Source: Carposina sasakii
Taxonomy: Eukaryota > Arthropoda > Insecta > Lepidoptera > Carposinidae
Assembly: GCA_014607495.2 (NCBI GenBank)
Contig: CP053171.1
Span: 1,550,001 to 1,614,000 of the forward strand
Length of the DNA stretch: 64,000 nt
Direction: 5' to 3'
Below, in pieces: positions 43,681-54,420 of this stretch. Position 1 is the first letter of the stretch, and each line of letters opens with the position of its first letter. A program made the position numbers and the translations under genes. The notes under the pieces are model-generated. The model ran no database searches, was not told the DNA's origin, and worked only from the letters and a program-made list of their open reading frames with translations.

Positions 43681-46406
43681 GCTCGCTCAGGATCCTGTAC
43701 TGGAACCCAGGCGGTATCAAGGAAAAACTCCATGACTTGAGGACCGCGGTTTCAGTACAGGACATTCACGTGGTCCTCCTGGGTGAGACGAAGCTCCGTC
43801 CAGAGACGGCGATTACGTTGCCCAACTTCTTCGTGTACAGAAGAGACGAGGTGTCCCCTGTGTCCAATATAGCATACAGGGGCACCGCGGTTTTGATCCG
43901 CAGGGATTTTGTGCACGAGGAGTTGGACCTACCGCCGTTTCAGAAAACCCGCTCTATCGGGGTAAAAGTTTTTAGCAACGGACGGGCGTGGCACCTGTAC
44001 GCAGCGTACAGGCCGCCCGAAGGCACCTTCCTGGCATCGGATCTTGACGCCGTGTTTGTGGGGGACACGCCGACGCTGTTGATTGGCGACCTGAACGCCA
44101 AACACGCGGCGTGGCACTCCCGGACAACAACCGCGGCAGGTAGAGCCCTGCTTTCTGCAGCAGAGGGGCGTAGCTGCGCTGTGATAGGTCCACTCACGGC
44201 GACTCACGTCCCGACAGAAGCCCGACATAGGCCTGATGTCCTGGACATAGTAGTTCACAAGAACCTACCGGCGCCAGTATCCGTGGAAGTGTTATATGAG
44301 ATAACCTCTTCTCAGCACTTCCCGATACTGGTGTCGGTATCAACCCAGGCCGTCTCTGTTCCGCCCCGTTCACCGGGACGCAGAACGGCCTGGGATAAAG
44401 TTCAGGGCATCATGGCGAACTATCATCTCCCACCTGTCCATAGCGCCGAGGACGTAGAGTCCGCAGCTACGAGTTTCACAGCGCAGCTCAAGGAGGCTAT
44501 AGACTCGGCCAGCTCTACCTTAAGCTCAAGGTCCGCACGTCGTGACGATCTACCGGCGGGCATAAAGAGAGATCTCCATGAGAAGAGGCGGCTAGCGCGC
44601 CTGTGGGCGCGCTCTCGCTGCCCCTCGGTCAAGAGAGATCTCAACGCTCTCTCAGCGAAGGTGTCCGATGAGGTCCGTGCTTTTCGGGGCGCCTGCTGGG
44701 ATAAAGTTCTAGACCGTGCCCGTGAGGATGACACATGCCTTTATAGGCTAAACCGGCAGCTAACAAAAGCCAGGCTGCCGGTTTGTCCTATAATAGATCC
44801 CACGGGCACTTACAATTTCACCGCCGAGTCGCGAGCAAGAGTGCTCGCGGAACACTTGGCGGTACAGTTCACCCCACATCCTCCCAGCAGCGCTCCGAGA
44901 ATCATGGAGTTTCATCGGACGACCGAGGAGGCAGTCTCTGACTTCATGTCAGCACCGGTCCCGCCTCTCAGCGGAGACTCTTTTATTTCGCCCGCCGAAG
45001 TTGCGAGTGAGGTTCACAGGATGAACCCTCGCAAAGCACCCGGACATGACCTCATTCCAGTCATGGCTCTGAAGTACCTACCTAGGAGAGGATTCGCTTG
45101 TCTAGCCCGGCTCTTCAATGGAGTGCTACGTACTGGCCACTTTCCTGACCTCTGGAAAGTCGGTAGAGTCGTAGCGCTACCAAAGCCGGGCAAAGACAAG
45201 CGTTACCCGGCCAACTACCGCCCCATCACCATCCTGTCCAACATCGCCAAGTTGTTTGAGCGTCTATTGTTGCAGCGCCTGAAGCCGTATGTTTCGCTAC
45301 GCGAGGAACAGTACGGCTTCAGAGACGCGCACTCTACGACGCTTCAACTTGTGCGTGTGTTGGACCATTTAGCAGTAGAGCGGAACCACAAGAGGTACAC
45401 GGTTGGAGTCTTTCTCGATATGGAGAAGGCCTTCGACCGTGTGTGGCATCCAGGTCTACTGCGCAAGCTCATTGGCCAGGGACTGCCGCCGGCCCTCATA
45501 AGAATCGTCGCGTCATTTCTAAATGACCGGCGGTTCTTTGTAGGGGTGGAAAACGCGAGTTCGCAACTCCACCCCATACTGGCCGGCGTCCCTCAAGGCA
45601 GTTGCCTCTCCCCGGTCTTGTATGCCATCTACACAGATGACATACCGACCGTAAAGGTGGTCTTCCCATGGGAATTTGAAGGCATGTTGGCACTGTACGC
45701 GGACGATAGCGCGTACTTTGCCACATCGCGCAGCTCCCCACTGGCGGTGGACCAAATGCAAAGGGTCCTCAATCTTCTTCCGGATTGGCTTGACAGATGG
45801 CGGATGTCGGCCAATCCGGCAAAGACCGTTGCCCTGCTGACGGGTCAGCAGCGAGAGCTCCCTCCCAGGCTCACGCTTCGAGGGCAGCCGATAGCCTGGC
45901 AGAATACTGTCAGGTATCTAGGCTGCCAAATCGATCGTGGGCTGCGGATGACTGGGATGGTTGAGCACGTGCTGCGCAGCGCGAAGACCGCGCGCGCCCT
46001 GCTGCGGCCTGTCATGCAGTCCACGCTTCCCCTCCGAACCAGGCTGACCATGTACAAGTTATATGTTCGGCCGCGTCTCACGTACGCGGCCCCGGCCTGG
46101 TTCAAACTTTGCTCTGTTTCAAACAGAAAGAGGATTGAGGCCTTGCAGAGCTCCACCCTCCGCAGCATTGCGAGGGCCGGGCGGTACGTCCGTAATGACG
46201 TCATCGCTCGGGACCTCAAAATGACGAAAGTGGAGCAATTCGTGGCCCGAATGGCGCGTCGAATGTTCGACCGCGCCGACAACGGGCCGCACGCCCATCT
46301 CCGCGGGTTAGCTCCGCTTCATGCGAGGCCGCCAGACGGCCGCCCACAGCCGAGGGAGCTGTTGAGTATTCCACTCGACAGCGATGCCGGGCCTTCCCGG
46401 ATTTGA
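43638..46406 (+). CDS. LINE ORF2, endonuclease and reverse transcriptase
   Basis: Nicks target DNA and copies the LINE RNA onto it. The endonuclease begins at LRILYWNPGGIKEK (43686 onward), with VVLLGETKL, LLIGDLNAKHAAWHS and PDVLDIVVHK blocks matching the APE family. The reverse transcriptase follows: NPRKAPGHDLIPVMALKY, YRPITILSNIAKLFERLL, GVFLDMEKAFDRVWH, GVPQGSCLSPVLYAIYTDD and the catalytic YADD at 45696-45707. About 900 residues, normal for Jockey. The frame opens at 43638 (after a stop at 43635) and overlaps the end of ORF1 by 43 bases in the -1 phase, yet has no ATG before the endonuclease, so its start mechanism (reinitiation, frameshift or non-AUG start) is unclear. The first common start-like codon downstream is TTG at 43737. 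Confidence 0.88.
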   Translation, partial: GSVPAFTSVRTDSVGSLRILYWNPGGIKEKLHDLRTAVSVQDIHVVLLGETKLRPETAITLPNFFVYRRDEVSPVSNIAYRGTAVLIRRDFVHEELDLPPFQKTRSIGVKVFSNGRAWHLYAAYRPPEGTFLASDLDAVFVGDTPTLLIGDLNAKHAAWHSRTTTAAGRALLSAAEGRSCAVIGPLTATHVPTEARHRPDVLDIVVHKNLPAPVSVEVLYEITSSQHFPILVSVSTQAVSVPPRSPGRRTAWDKVQGIMANYHLPPVHSAEDVESAATSFTAQLKEAIDSASSTLSSRSARRDDLPAGIKRDLHEKRRLARLWARSRCPSVKRDLNALSAKVSDEVRAFRGACWDKVLDRAREDDTCLYRLNRQLTKARLPVCPIIDPTGTYNFTAESRARVLAEHLAVQFTPHPPSSAPRIMEFHRTTEEAVSDFMSAPVPPLSGDSFISPAEVASEVHRMNPRKAPGHDLIPVMALKYLPRRGFACLARLFNGVLRTGHFPDLWKVGRVVALPKPGKDKRYPANYRPITILSNIAKLFERLLLQRLKPYVSLREEQYGFRDAHSTTLQLVRVLDHLAVERNHKRYTVGVFLDMEKAFDRVWHPGLLRKLIGQGLPPALIRIVASFLNDRRFFVGVENASSQLHPILAGVPQGSCLSPVLYAIYTDDIPTVKVVFPWEFEGMLALYADDSAYFATSRSSPLAVDQMQRVLNLLPDWLDRWRMSANPAKTVALLTGQQRELPPRLTLRGQPIAWQNTVRYLGCQIDRGLRMTGMVEHVLRSAKTARALLRPVMQSTLPLRTRLTMYKLYVRPRLTYAAPAWFKLCSVSNRKRIEALQSSTLRSIARAGRYVRNDVIARDLKMTKVEQFVARMARRMFDRADNGPHAHLRGLAPLHARPPDGRPQPRELLSIPLDSDAGPSRI

Positions 46407-46978
46407 CCTACAGACACGGACTGACTTATAGGTAGGCGCACTATGGCCGACTCATCGGCCCTAAGCGCCTACACAAATGTACATAGTTTTCTTGCCCAGG
46501 TGGCACAAATTATTATAAATTTTTACCTCATTGTGAAGTCCTTCTTACTTGTGATGTCCTATTTACTATTGTCCGTCCCTAGTTTATATATTGTACATAA
46601 TAGTTTTACTCTCGTGTTAGTCTAGTCTCTCGGTAGGGCGGCGGTAGCGGGCGGGGGTGTCGATCGGCCGAGGGCGGGGCAAAATCTCCTCGTCACCGAC
46701 CGATCGGCGGATCTACCCGGCCACGTCTGCCTGCCGTCCTACCGACAAATGTGTCGTCCCATTCTTTTAGAGTGCATGGGTATTCCCCCATGCACTCAAT
46801 ATAAACATAGTATAGTTTTTGTCCTTCGCTGCCTCGGTGACCAAGCCGAGGCAGCGCGGCCTCCGGCCGCTAAATAGTGACCGGCGCGCTGTCGCGCGCC
46901 GAGACTTTGCCCGGGCACAGGGGCATCCCCTAAGGCCCGCAACCCGAAGCGCGCTAGCGCGCGCTTAGGAAGACCCCC
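46407..46978 (+). other. LINE 3' untranslated region
   Basis: An AT-rich part (46480-46620) is followed by a GC-rich part carrying the hairpin series. The small frame 46443-46625 is hydrophobic but has no support as a gene. Confidence 0.7.
46770..46966 (+). other. five consecutive perfect stem-loops
   Basis: Stems: 46770-46780/46787-46797 (GAGTGCATGGG), 46827-46837/46846-46856 (CGCTGCCTCGG), 46856-46861/46865-46870 (GCGGCC), 46882-46889/46894-46901 (CGGCGCGC) and 46947-46954/46959-46966 (AAGCGCGC). Likely the RNA structure recognised by the element's own reverse transcriptase. Confidence 0.75.
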
Positions 46979-47136
46979 AGAGTAGCCATGTAGATTAACG
47001 TGCATTACAAAATCAAAAGCTATCTATTTCACCCACAATTTTATCCAAATAAATTTTAGAATCCCGTTTGCTTGTTCCTTTGAAAATTTCTGCGAAATAC
47101 GTTTTTAAGGCCCCTCTATACTCTGCTATGCTGTAT

Positions 47137-47325
47137 GGTGTCGGCAGAGTAAAATAGTACCACGAACGAAACGTACGTACGAAAAGCACTACGGGTTTTT
47201 GGGAGGTGGAACCCGCCTGCCCTGCGTGGTGACAATAGGCAAAAGCCCCCTATGTCATTAACCTTATGTCGTGCCCTAAGGGAAGCCTACGTACAGCAGA
47301 GTAATAGGCTGATATGATACTCTAC
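47137..47325 (+). repeat. Repeat D, decayed copy 6
   Basis: 'ggtgtcggcagagtaaaata', 'aacccgcctgccctgcgtgg', 'gcctacgtacagcagagt'; the middle is deleted. Confidence 0.6.
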
Positions 47326-47387
47326 AAGGAATATAGCTACATGCCAAATTTCAGGTTCTCAGTAGTTTCAGCTATACTTGTTCAGTA

Positions 47388-47728
47388 ATGATGATCTCCG
47401 ACCGTATTTCGGCCAAGGCGACCAATCTCTACGGAGATTGGCCAGGTACGCAGGAGATATTATAGTGCACAAGTGTGCGCGCAAACACAGATGTACTCTC
47501 TATTCCGTTACTCTTATAGTTCGATGGGATGGAAAGCCGACACGACCGGAGAGAGATCAAGCGCAGGGCCAACGGTTTTACGTGCTTTCCGAGGCACGAG
47601 CTAAGTAACAATTTTGTAACATTAAAATCTGTACATGAAATAAATTCATTGGTACACGCCCGTGACTGGGATCGAACTTACGCCTCCCGCTTGGAAGATG
47701 CACGGCTTAACCACTGGGCTATCACCGC
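47388..47728 (-). mobile_element. SINE I, copy 3
   Basis: Full length; 10-bp duplication GTTCAGTAAT at 47380-47389 and 47736-47745. Frames 47378-47611 and 47529-47732 are inside. Confidence 0.85.
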
Positions 47729-47966
47729 TTAATCAGTTCAGTAATATAAGAGCATTAAAGGCTGTAAAGGAAATTATTATAATAGAAAACCTGAACACAA
47801 AATTTTGGCATCTACATTCCACAAAAAAATGTGATTCTATTCTATTTATATCCATGGTAGTCAGACTAGCCAGTCCTTTGATTTGTCGATTCCAATTGAC
47901 GCATCGATGCTTTTGGACAGTAAAAGAGATTCGAGTGGACGCAAATCGCTATACTGTGGATATATT

Positions 47967-48288
47967 ACTAATGGACGCCCGCGACTCCGTCCGCGTGGAC
48001 TACAGAAAAAACAAAATGTCGAAATTATCCGGGATAAAAACATTTTCCCAGGATAAAGAGTAGCCTACATGTTAAGTGGGACCTGTCACAATATATTCCT
48101 GTAAACTGCATCGAAATTAGCGTGGTTCTGAGATTAGCGTGCACAACGCACAGACAAACCGACAAACAGACAAAAATTCCAAAAATCATTCTTTTGGCTA
48201 CTATTGCGTTGATAAAGGTCACCTATAATATTTTTTCTCATATATCTTCCATGTACAGACAGTGATCCGTTACATTTTTATTGTATGT
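47967..48288 (-). mobile_element. Helitron-like L, longest uninterrupted copy
   Basis: About 320 bp from 'ataaaaatgtaacggatc' (minus) to GCGGGCGTCCATTAG; the final CTAG is mutated to TTAG. It abuts MITE Q. The frames 47861-48222 are within it. Confidence 0.75.
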
Positions 48289-48611
48289 ATGTCGCAGTAA
48301 GATATATAAAGCCGTAATATAGTTATTATCCTAGGGATATAACTATATACCGTGACATAGTTATACGAATATTTTTATCGTATCGTATTTTTAATACGAA
48401 AATATTTTTCGGCGGATCCGAATCTGGCAATACATATAGGTTAGAAGAAAGAGGCGGCGGCGATTTCTTCTGTGTTAGGTTACATGTTTAAGTTTAAGAC
48501 AATAACTACAGGTATATTCCTAGTGAGATAGTAATGAATAACTATGTTACGGTATATAGTTATATCCCTAGGGATATAGTTTATACGGCTTTATCTATCT
48601 TACTGCGACAT
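48289..48611. mobile_element. MITE Q, ~75-bp inverted arms
   Basis: 48289-48365 pairs with 48530-48611 (outer end ATGTCGCAGTAAGA). Each arm contains a further small palindrome around CCTAGGG. Target site not resolvable. Confidence 0.8.
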
Positions 48612-48819
48612 GTACTCGTATATAGTATAATGTAGTATGCACTGTGTACGTGTATTTGGCGTGTAAAAAGGGATTGCAAAGCATTCTCAGCGTAAATTCA
48701 TTCAGTCCTGACTCGAGAACGAGTGTCTATTCTAATTCGTTACTCCGTTTTTACACGCAAAATACATACACTATATTATGTAATTTTACATTTAAATCTA
48801 TACTATATTAATTATTATG

Positions 48820-48992
48820 TAATATTATAAAACTGACGAGTTTGTTTGTTTTGTTGAACGCACTAATGGTCCGATTTGAAAAACCCTTTCAGTGTTAGAT
48901 AGCTCTTTTATCGAGGAAGGCTATAGGCAATATAACAAGCCGTTCCGGCTTGCACGGGTCCTCACGCGAACAAAGTCGTAGGCGGCAGCTAG
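48820..48992 (+). mobile_element. Helitron-like O-type, copy 3
   Basis: 'taatattataaaactgacg' start and GGCGGCAGCTAG end before T; 'ccggcttgcacgggtcctca' in the 3' part. Confidence 0.6.
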
Positions 48993-49248
48993 TGTGAGAT
49001 ATCTCGATCTCACCTAGCTCATGCTACGAGCACTGGTAATTTACGAAACAATTTCAGGGTATTACAAATGAAATTATATATGCCGAAGGTCATCAAATTC
49101 CCCCTAGTGTATCCGAGGCTTAACGGTCACTAAAAGTGCAGGCCGAACACAAATTGGTCTAATTGGTAATTGGTTGAACCGTCGTCAATTCCATTCATAC
49201 GACACGCGACGACTCGTTTTATCAGTTTATACACATTAATATTTACTG

Positions 49249-49900
49249 TACAGGGTGTCAGTGGCTTTGTAATGAAAATTAAGACAAAGGTTATACAGTT
49301 CATGATTCTGGGTATATATTTAGTTAGTCGTACATAAAGAAAATCACGTCTTTTTTCCCGAAAGGAACATTCGCTACGATCCTGACGCACTATCCTACGT
49401 GTAACACTGTACGAGGTACGAGTATATATCATGGGTTGTATGCAACAGCATATATGCACAAACAAATTAAGAACATCCATTTCTTGTAAACAATCTCGAT
49501 ATTCATCATATCATTTTATTTTACGCTTTTCGTAATTAAAAACCAAAAACTTGTTTGTGCTATTCAACTAATTTGAACTTTTAAAAGAAACAGCAATATA
49601 CATATTGCAAAGTTCAACACAAAGTAATAGTTAATATTCACACACACTTCACACACTTCACAACACATTGACCTAGTCCCACACTAAGATCCCTAAGGTC
49701 TTGTGTCGTGGGTACTAAGCAACGGTATATAAATACATAGATAATTATATAAACAACCATGACTCGGAAACAAACATCGATATTCATCACATCAATTGTT
49801 TGCACCTACCGGGATTCGAACCCAGGACCTATGGCGTCGCAGGCTAATAATAAATAAATAATATACGCAAAAAAAATGTCGATGTCACTAACACCCTGTA
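49249..49900. mobile_element. MITE G with nested SINE H
   Basis: Ends TACAGGGTGTCAGTGGC and GATGTCACTAACACCCTGTA; inverted over about 16 bp with mismatches. Without the H insert it is about 450 bp. The frame 49130-49480 overlaps its left part. Confidence 0.7.
49641..49844 (-). mobile_element. SINE H, copy 5
   Basis: Head truncated after the B box GTTCGAATCCC; inserted in MITE G. Confidence 0.8.
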
Positions 49901-50309
49901 TGTCCAGCGAACATAGCATTCACAGCTGTTTTAATTAAATTCTCAAGCGATACAACTCTACAATGTATTAAATTGTTCTGTTTGCGAACTCTCACAAATT
50001 GGAAGCGTTCGGTAACGTGGGTGAGGTATATAATTACTTGTTCAAAGTTATTTGTTCGGTTCATACGTATATTACATTTATATATATATACATATACATA
50101 CACATACATAAGGTTGTAAGTGTGTTCAACTAATACCCTTAAGACCCAAAGTCAATCTCGCCTGCCCGTGGTGCACCCAGCTATTTAAGGCGAGGTACTA
50201 GGGCCAAGCGAAAAACACCTTGTGAAAATATTAATGAATTTCCCTTACTCAAAAATCTTGCCAATATTATGCTTGAAAATACGCATGAAAAATTTACCTA
50301 CCTATTTTC
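49901..50309. other. anonymous AT-rich stretch
   Basis: A TATACATATACATACACATA run near 50085; nothing else recognised. Confidence 0.4.
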
Positions 50310-50618
50310 TCGACGATTGATTTTTGTATGCTGTGGCCTTTCGTACTATCCATCAAATTCACGCATGTGCAGTCGCTGAATTGCATGACCTTAACGAGGC
50401 TCCGACAGCTTATAATACCTATTTAGTATGGCACGGAGACATTTCCAATTGGATTCGTTTCCGGTCGCAAGATTGTTGTTTTTTTACCCGAAAAGCGGCA
50501 GTAGGCTCACCCCTTACCACGTGGCACTTAATAGGTAAACTGGTGAAAAGTGGGTGTGTAGTTTTCAAAATTCTATCCAACTCCTTTTGGAGGATTATGG
50601 GCGTAACTACGAGTACAT
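50310..50618 (+). other. unassigned open-frame region, 108 codons
   Basis: 50324-50650 stays open in one frame but runs into repeat J at its 3' end, and I recognise no domain. The block 'ggctcaccccttaccacgtg' recalls old non-LTR element tails of Lepidoptera; that is memory, not a search. Confidence 0.25.
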
Positions 50619-50619
50619 G

Positions 50620-50982
50620 TATGTATGGATGTGATCCCAAAATGGAGTAGCCAGAACTGCAAGATCACAATCGAGATACTACAGCCACTACTTATTTGAC
50701 TTATATTCCTGTGTCCCCTAGATGGGGCAGGCGACTTTCACAGTTCAAACCCCATGACGGTTGGTCTCGAGCTTCGCGATTAAATTCGCTCCAGATCTTC
50801 TCTACTTTCTTCACCTCTGCGATGATCGTCTGCCAGGTCTACTTAGGGCGGCCACGTTTAGAATGATCAGAGTCAGATGTGAAAGATCAGTCCGAGCCGT
50901 CTTTCCTTAGTCGACTCCTACGACCTGCACGAATGGAGATGCAGCTCATGTATTCTAGTAAAGCCCCGGATAAGCACGGGTC
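50620..50982 (+). repeat. Repeat J copy split by a LINE tail
   Basis: J blocks 50620-50688 and 50851-50982; the word GCCAC at the break point is duplicated on both sides. Confidence 0.75.
50689..50850 (-). pseudogene. LINE reverse-transcriptase C-terminal remnant
   Basis: Minus strand encodes the tail of a LINE polyprotein: RGRPK, a stop in place of the next residue, TWQTIIAEVKKV and REARDQPSWGLNCESRLPHL ending in a natural stop. 5'-truncated, with GCCAC duplications at 50684-50688 and 50851-50855. Family not named with confidence. Confidence 0.7.
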
Positions 50983-51399
50983 TACACAACAGCAATCACA
51001 TATTGCTCCAGCCTTGTTAATATACGATATAATGCATAAAGTTCCAATTTCACAACAAATTGGGACCCTAAAACGCCATAAAAGCCTCCTGTTAGGGTCC
51101 ACAGTACTTTACATCCCTATTTAAGGGCAAAACTTAGTTTTACGACAGCATTAAAGCCTCGCGTCGAATTTGGTAATCGTAAAAGGCTCGTGAAAAAAGG
51201 GCTTCTGTTAGGGAGTCTGCTTGGGAGTTAGTTTAGTGCTGGTCTGTTTAAATAAAGACGTGCGTATTTTTGAAAAAATAGGAGCCGATTTTTCTCATGG
51301 TCAGATAGGCTATATGAACAGTAAAATTGAAACTGTCTCCAATTTGAGCAACAGGATTATATATTCCAAGTGTTATTAATAATACACACATATATACAT
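50983..51399. other. anonymous AT-rich stretch
   Basis: Nothing recognised. Confidence 0.4.
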
Positions 51400-51490
51400 A
51401 TATATAGGCTGTGTTCTCGAAACTAGTAGTAGCCAGAACTACAGATCCATAAGAAAGGTCCCAAAATCACGTTTAGCAAAAATGTTATGC
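51400..51490 (+). repeat. Repeat J, 5' fragment
   Basis: 'gctgtgttctcgaaact' to 'cacgtttagca'. Confidence 0.6.
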
Positions 51491-52053
51491 ATATATTCCT
51501 AATCAAAATGCAAAAGATAAATAAAATAAAACTAAATTCCAATAAATGTAAAGGTATTTTTTTCTTAATACGAATGTATTTTTAGTAAAACCAGCACATC
51601 GAAGTAGGGTACCGTGAGCGAATGTGCGTGAACCAATTTTTATATACCGCTGTTTGAGCGGAAAAATTTATAGACGTACGTCCTCCAGTTAGGGTGAGGA
51701 AAGAGTGAAGATAAACCTGCGCTGAGCCTGTAGATTAATAAAATGGCAACAGCAACCGTCACGATCGCCAAGTTAACGAAACAATTCCTTAAATAGGAAG
51801 TCTTAATTTATCGCATTAGTTAAATGACGCGAAGTCTTCGCTATTGGTGAAATGTTTTGATAACATTGCAAATTTCGTAAATCGTTCGTAAAATTGTTAC
51901 ATAATACCTCGGTGGTGTAGAATTAGGGCGACAAAAACATGTTTTAATTAGATTATTGTTACTGGCAATTCCAACTAAAAAAATTACATGAATGCCATGC
52001 CGCCGTACCTAATATACATTCTCTCATGTGATCAGCTAGCAACATATCATATT
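51491..52053. other. anonymous AT-rich stretch
   Basis: Nothing recognised. Confidence 0.4.
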
Positions 52054-52398
52054 GATGATGATGATCTCCGACCGTATTTCGGCCAAGGCGACCAATCTCT
52101 ACGGAGATTGGCCAGGTACGCAGGAGATATTATAGTGCACAAGTGTATGCGCAAACACAGATGCACTCTCTATTCCCTCACTCTCATAGTCCTATGGGAC
52201 GGAAAGCCGACACGACTGGAGAGAGATCAGGCACAGGACAAACGGTTTTACGTGATTTCCGAGGTACGAGCTAAGTGACAATTTTACAACACTAAAATCT
52301 GTACATGAAATAAATTCATTGGTACAGGCCCGTGACTGGGATCGAACTTACGCCTCCCGCTTGGAAGGTGCACGTCTTAACCACTGGGCTATCACCGC
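52054..52398 (-). mobile_element. SINE I, copy 4
   Basis: Full length with both boxes; a weak ACATAT flanking repeat only. Frame 51988-52278 is inside. Confidence 0.85.
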
Positions 52399-52854
52399 CT
52401 TGTACATATTAATGTGCTCCGCTCTACTAAACTTGGCTGTATCCAGGAGTTCTAACTATGCTATGGCATGTAATATGTGTCTTTATCTAGCAATCTCTCG
52501 CTACTAAAACCTCACCCTGATACGTGCCTGCTATAGACCACACAGGTGACTTCCAAATAATTTATAGGAGCAATTTCCTAAATCTCACGCACTATCTACT
52601 TCCATCGCCATACCACAGGCAATTTAGTTCCCTATATCCTAAGCTAAAAGGTTCATTTTAAAACTAAAAAGTGGATGCTGTTAAGACTATTTTTGGCTAG
52701 CAGCTAGGATAAGTTTAAAATGTGGTTCATACAAAATTCAGTCTCTATTATTAAGCGCTTATACAGCAAGATATCTTTTGACTTGAGAGTAAACGCTGGT
52801 ATTTTAAGACATTTTTTTTTCAGTTCCTGTGATCATAAGTATTATAGAAAACAT
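52399..52854. other. anonymous AT-rich stretch
   Basis: Nothing recognised. Confidence 0.4.
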
Positions 52855-53015
52855 CATACTGCATCTGCTTCCGTGCATTTGGTAAGAGTGAACTAAGGAA
52901 CTCAGAGGCTATCTCTCAGACAATGCTGCTTGTTACTCGCTCTGTCAAATGTGGCTATAGGACCTCCTTTGTAATCCTGCATTTTTAGCTACCTCGTTTT
53001 GGGAACAAATTCGCG
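52855..53015 (-). repeat. Repeat J, full but diverged (reverse)
   Basis: 'catctgcttccgtgcatttg' to 'ctacctcgttttgggaac'. Confidence 0.65.
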
Positions 53016-53543
53016 TGAGTATATATATGTATTCTTAATTTGGGTTTAAAGTTATTTTCCAATAGTGGGATTTAATATAATGGATGGTCAGACCCAGATG
53101 CAAATGTAAAATACCATAGACGACATATTATGAGACTAGAAGACAAATTAACATTATTTCTCGATCAAATCGATGGGGTTTCGTCATCGAAACATTTTCT
53201 GCAATACAAAGCTTTCATTTTCGATCGTTCGTCAACTAACGCGATTAAGTCCTCCTCTATTGGTTGGAGTGTTGCGACAGGGAAAGTCGATGCGAAATGA
53301 TGTTACATCTACTACTCTATACATCTCCGTGAAATCTGCGGAAGCATACGTCGATGTGAGGAAAAGGCATAAAAATATGACGCAAATTACATGATTTATT
53401 AAGTTCTCCCGGAAGGCATGCGTTCAGAAATATTACCGACATTAAGATTAGCTTATGAAATATCGGAGCTTTTTATGACGTATATTCACGCATCCACGTG
53501 GATTTTAGTACAGCTATCTATACCAAGCGCATATATACGTATG
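53016..53543. other. anonymous stretch
   Basis: Slightly less AT-rich at 53160-53400, where a 73-codon frame (53173-53394) shows no domain. Nothing else recognised. Confidence 0.4.
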
Positions 53544-53672
53544 ATCATCATCATCATTATCAGCCTATTGCAGTCCACTGCTGGACGTAGTAAGCAAATA
53601 CCCCCAGGGCACGCCACAAGACTGCCATGGGGGGTATTTGCCCATAATCACCACGCTGGACAGGCGGGTTAC
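53544..53672 (-). mobile_element. Repeat D, copy 7 with a local rearrangement
   Basis: The block after 'ctgctggacgta' is replaced by 'gtaagcaaataccccc', a copy of the element's own 'gcaaatacccccc' segment. TACGT flanks both sides. Confidence 0.75.
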
Positions 53673-54237
53673 GTCTATTTACCGAAAGAGGTATTTGACA
53701 GAAGAATGCAATTTATTTACTTGTCACCATTACGTTCCACTTAGTGAGGAGTGAGCCTGCCTCCACTATTCGGACACAAATATCACAAAGGGACATGGTA
53801 TTCTAAATAGATATTAGAAGCTGTTAGCTCAGAGTTTTTCCATTGGAGTAAAGCTCTGCACCCTAACAAGGCCTGTCTCCCAATATAGTATGTTACTTCT
53901 GATTCAAAATCAGTACCTTAAATTAATTTACAAAGCTTTATAACATACACGTGGTGGTAATAAAATATGTAATTTACCTTGAAAATGATAAATAAACCTT
54001 CAAATTCATTTATATCGTAATATTTTATTAAATCGGAGCTACTTTTTATCGCATTATCCTCTTTCGTTGACGTAAATTTCCGACATGTACCTATCAAAAT
54101 GGATGACACTTTAATATCCAACGCGTGTAACAGAAAATAATCTTAGCCTACTCTAAACGTTTAATTGTGTACGGTTTACAGTGTAGCTTAGAAACAGCAT
54201 ACCAAAAAGAATAGTTATAGTTCATAAGTACATAATG
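53673..54237. other. anonymous AT-rich stretch
   Basis: Nothing recognised. Confidence 0.4.
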
Positions 54238-54390
54238 CTAATGCGGGGTTTCACTAGAATGTGTTAGCTGCATCTCCTTACGTGTATGTAGTAAGAGTCG
54301 ACCGCGTAACAAAGGGGCGTTGTTTCAGGCAGCACTTGACTTGTCTATGCTAAACATGGCTGCAGGATCTCCTTCCCGTTTAAATTCCCA
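54238..54390 (-). repeat. Repeat J (reverse)
   Basis: 'tgcggggtttcactagaatg' to 'gctgcaggatctccttcc'. Confidence 0.7.
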
Positions 54391-54420
54391 TCCCATAGCA
54401 AAGTAATTATCTTCTATGCT

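Larger units (their letters stand above)
40467..46987 (+). mobile_element. Jockey-clade LINE, apparently full length (6.5 kb)
   Basis: A GC-rich element standing out from AT-rich flanks. AGAGTAGCC occurs at 40467-40475 and 46979-46987 and is the likely 9-bp target duplication, giving an element of 40476-46978. Order: about 1.3 kb of 5' leader, ORF1 with three zinc knuckles, ORF2 with endonuclease and reverse transcriptase, and a 3' untranslated region of five hairpins. It has no poly-A tail, ending in CCCCC. Both ORFs are open to their full expected length, so the copy may be recent. Clade assignment rests on the ORF1 knuckle pattern and ORF2 motifs. Confidence 0.85.

Noticed and set aside
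50324..50650. 108-codon open frame as a gene
   Set aside because: Enters repeat J at its end and has no recognisable domain; kept only as unassigned sequence.
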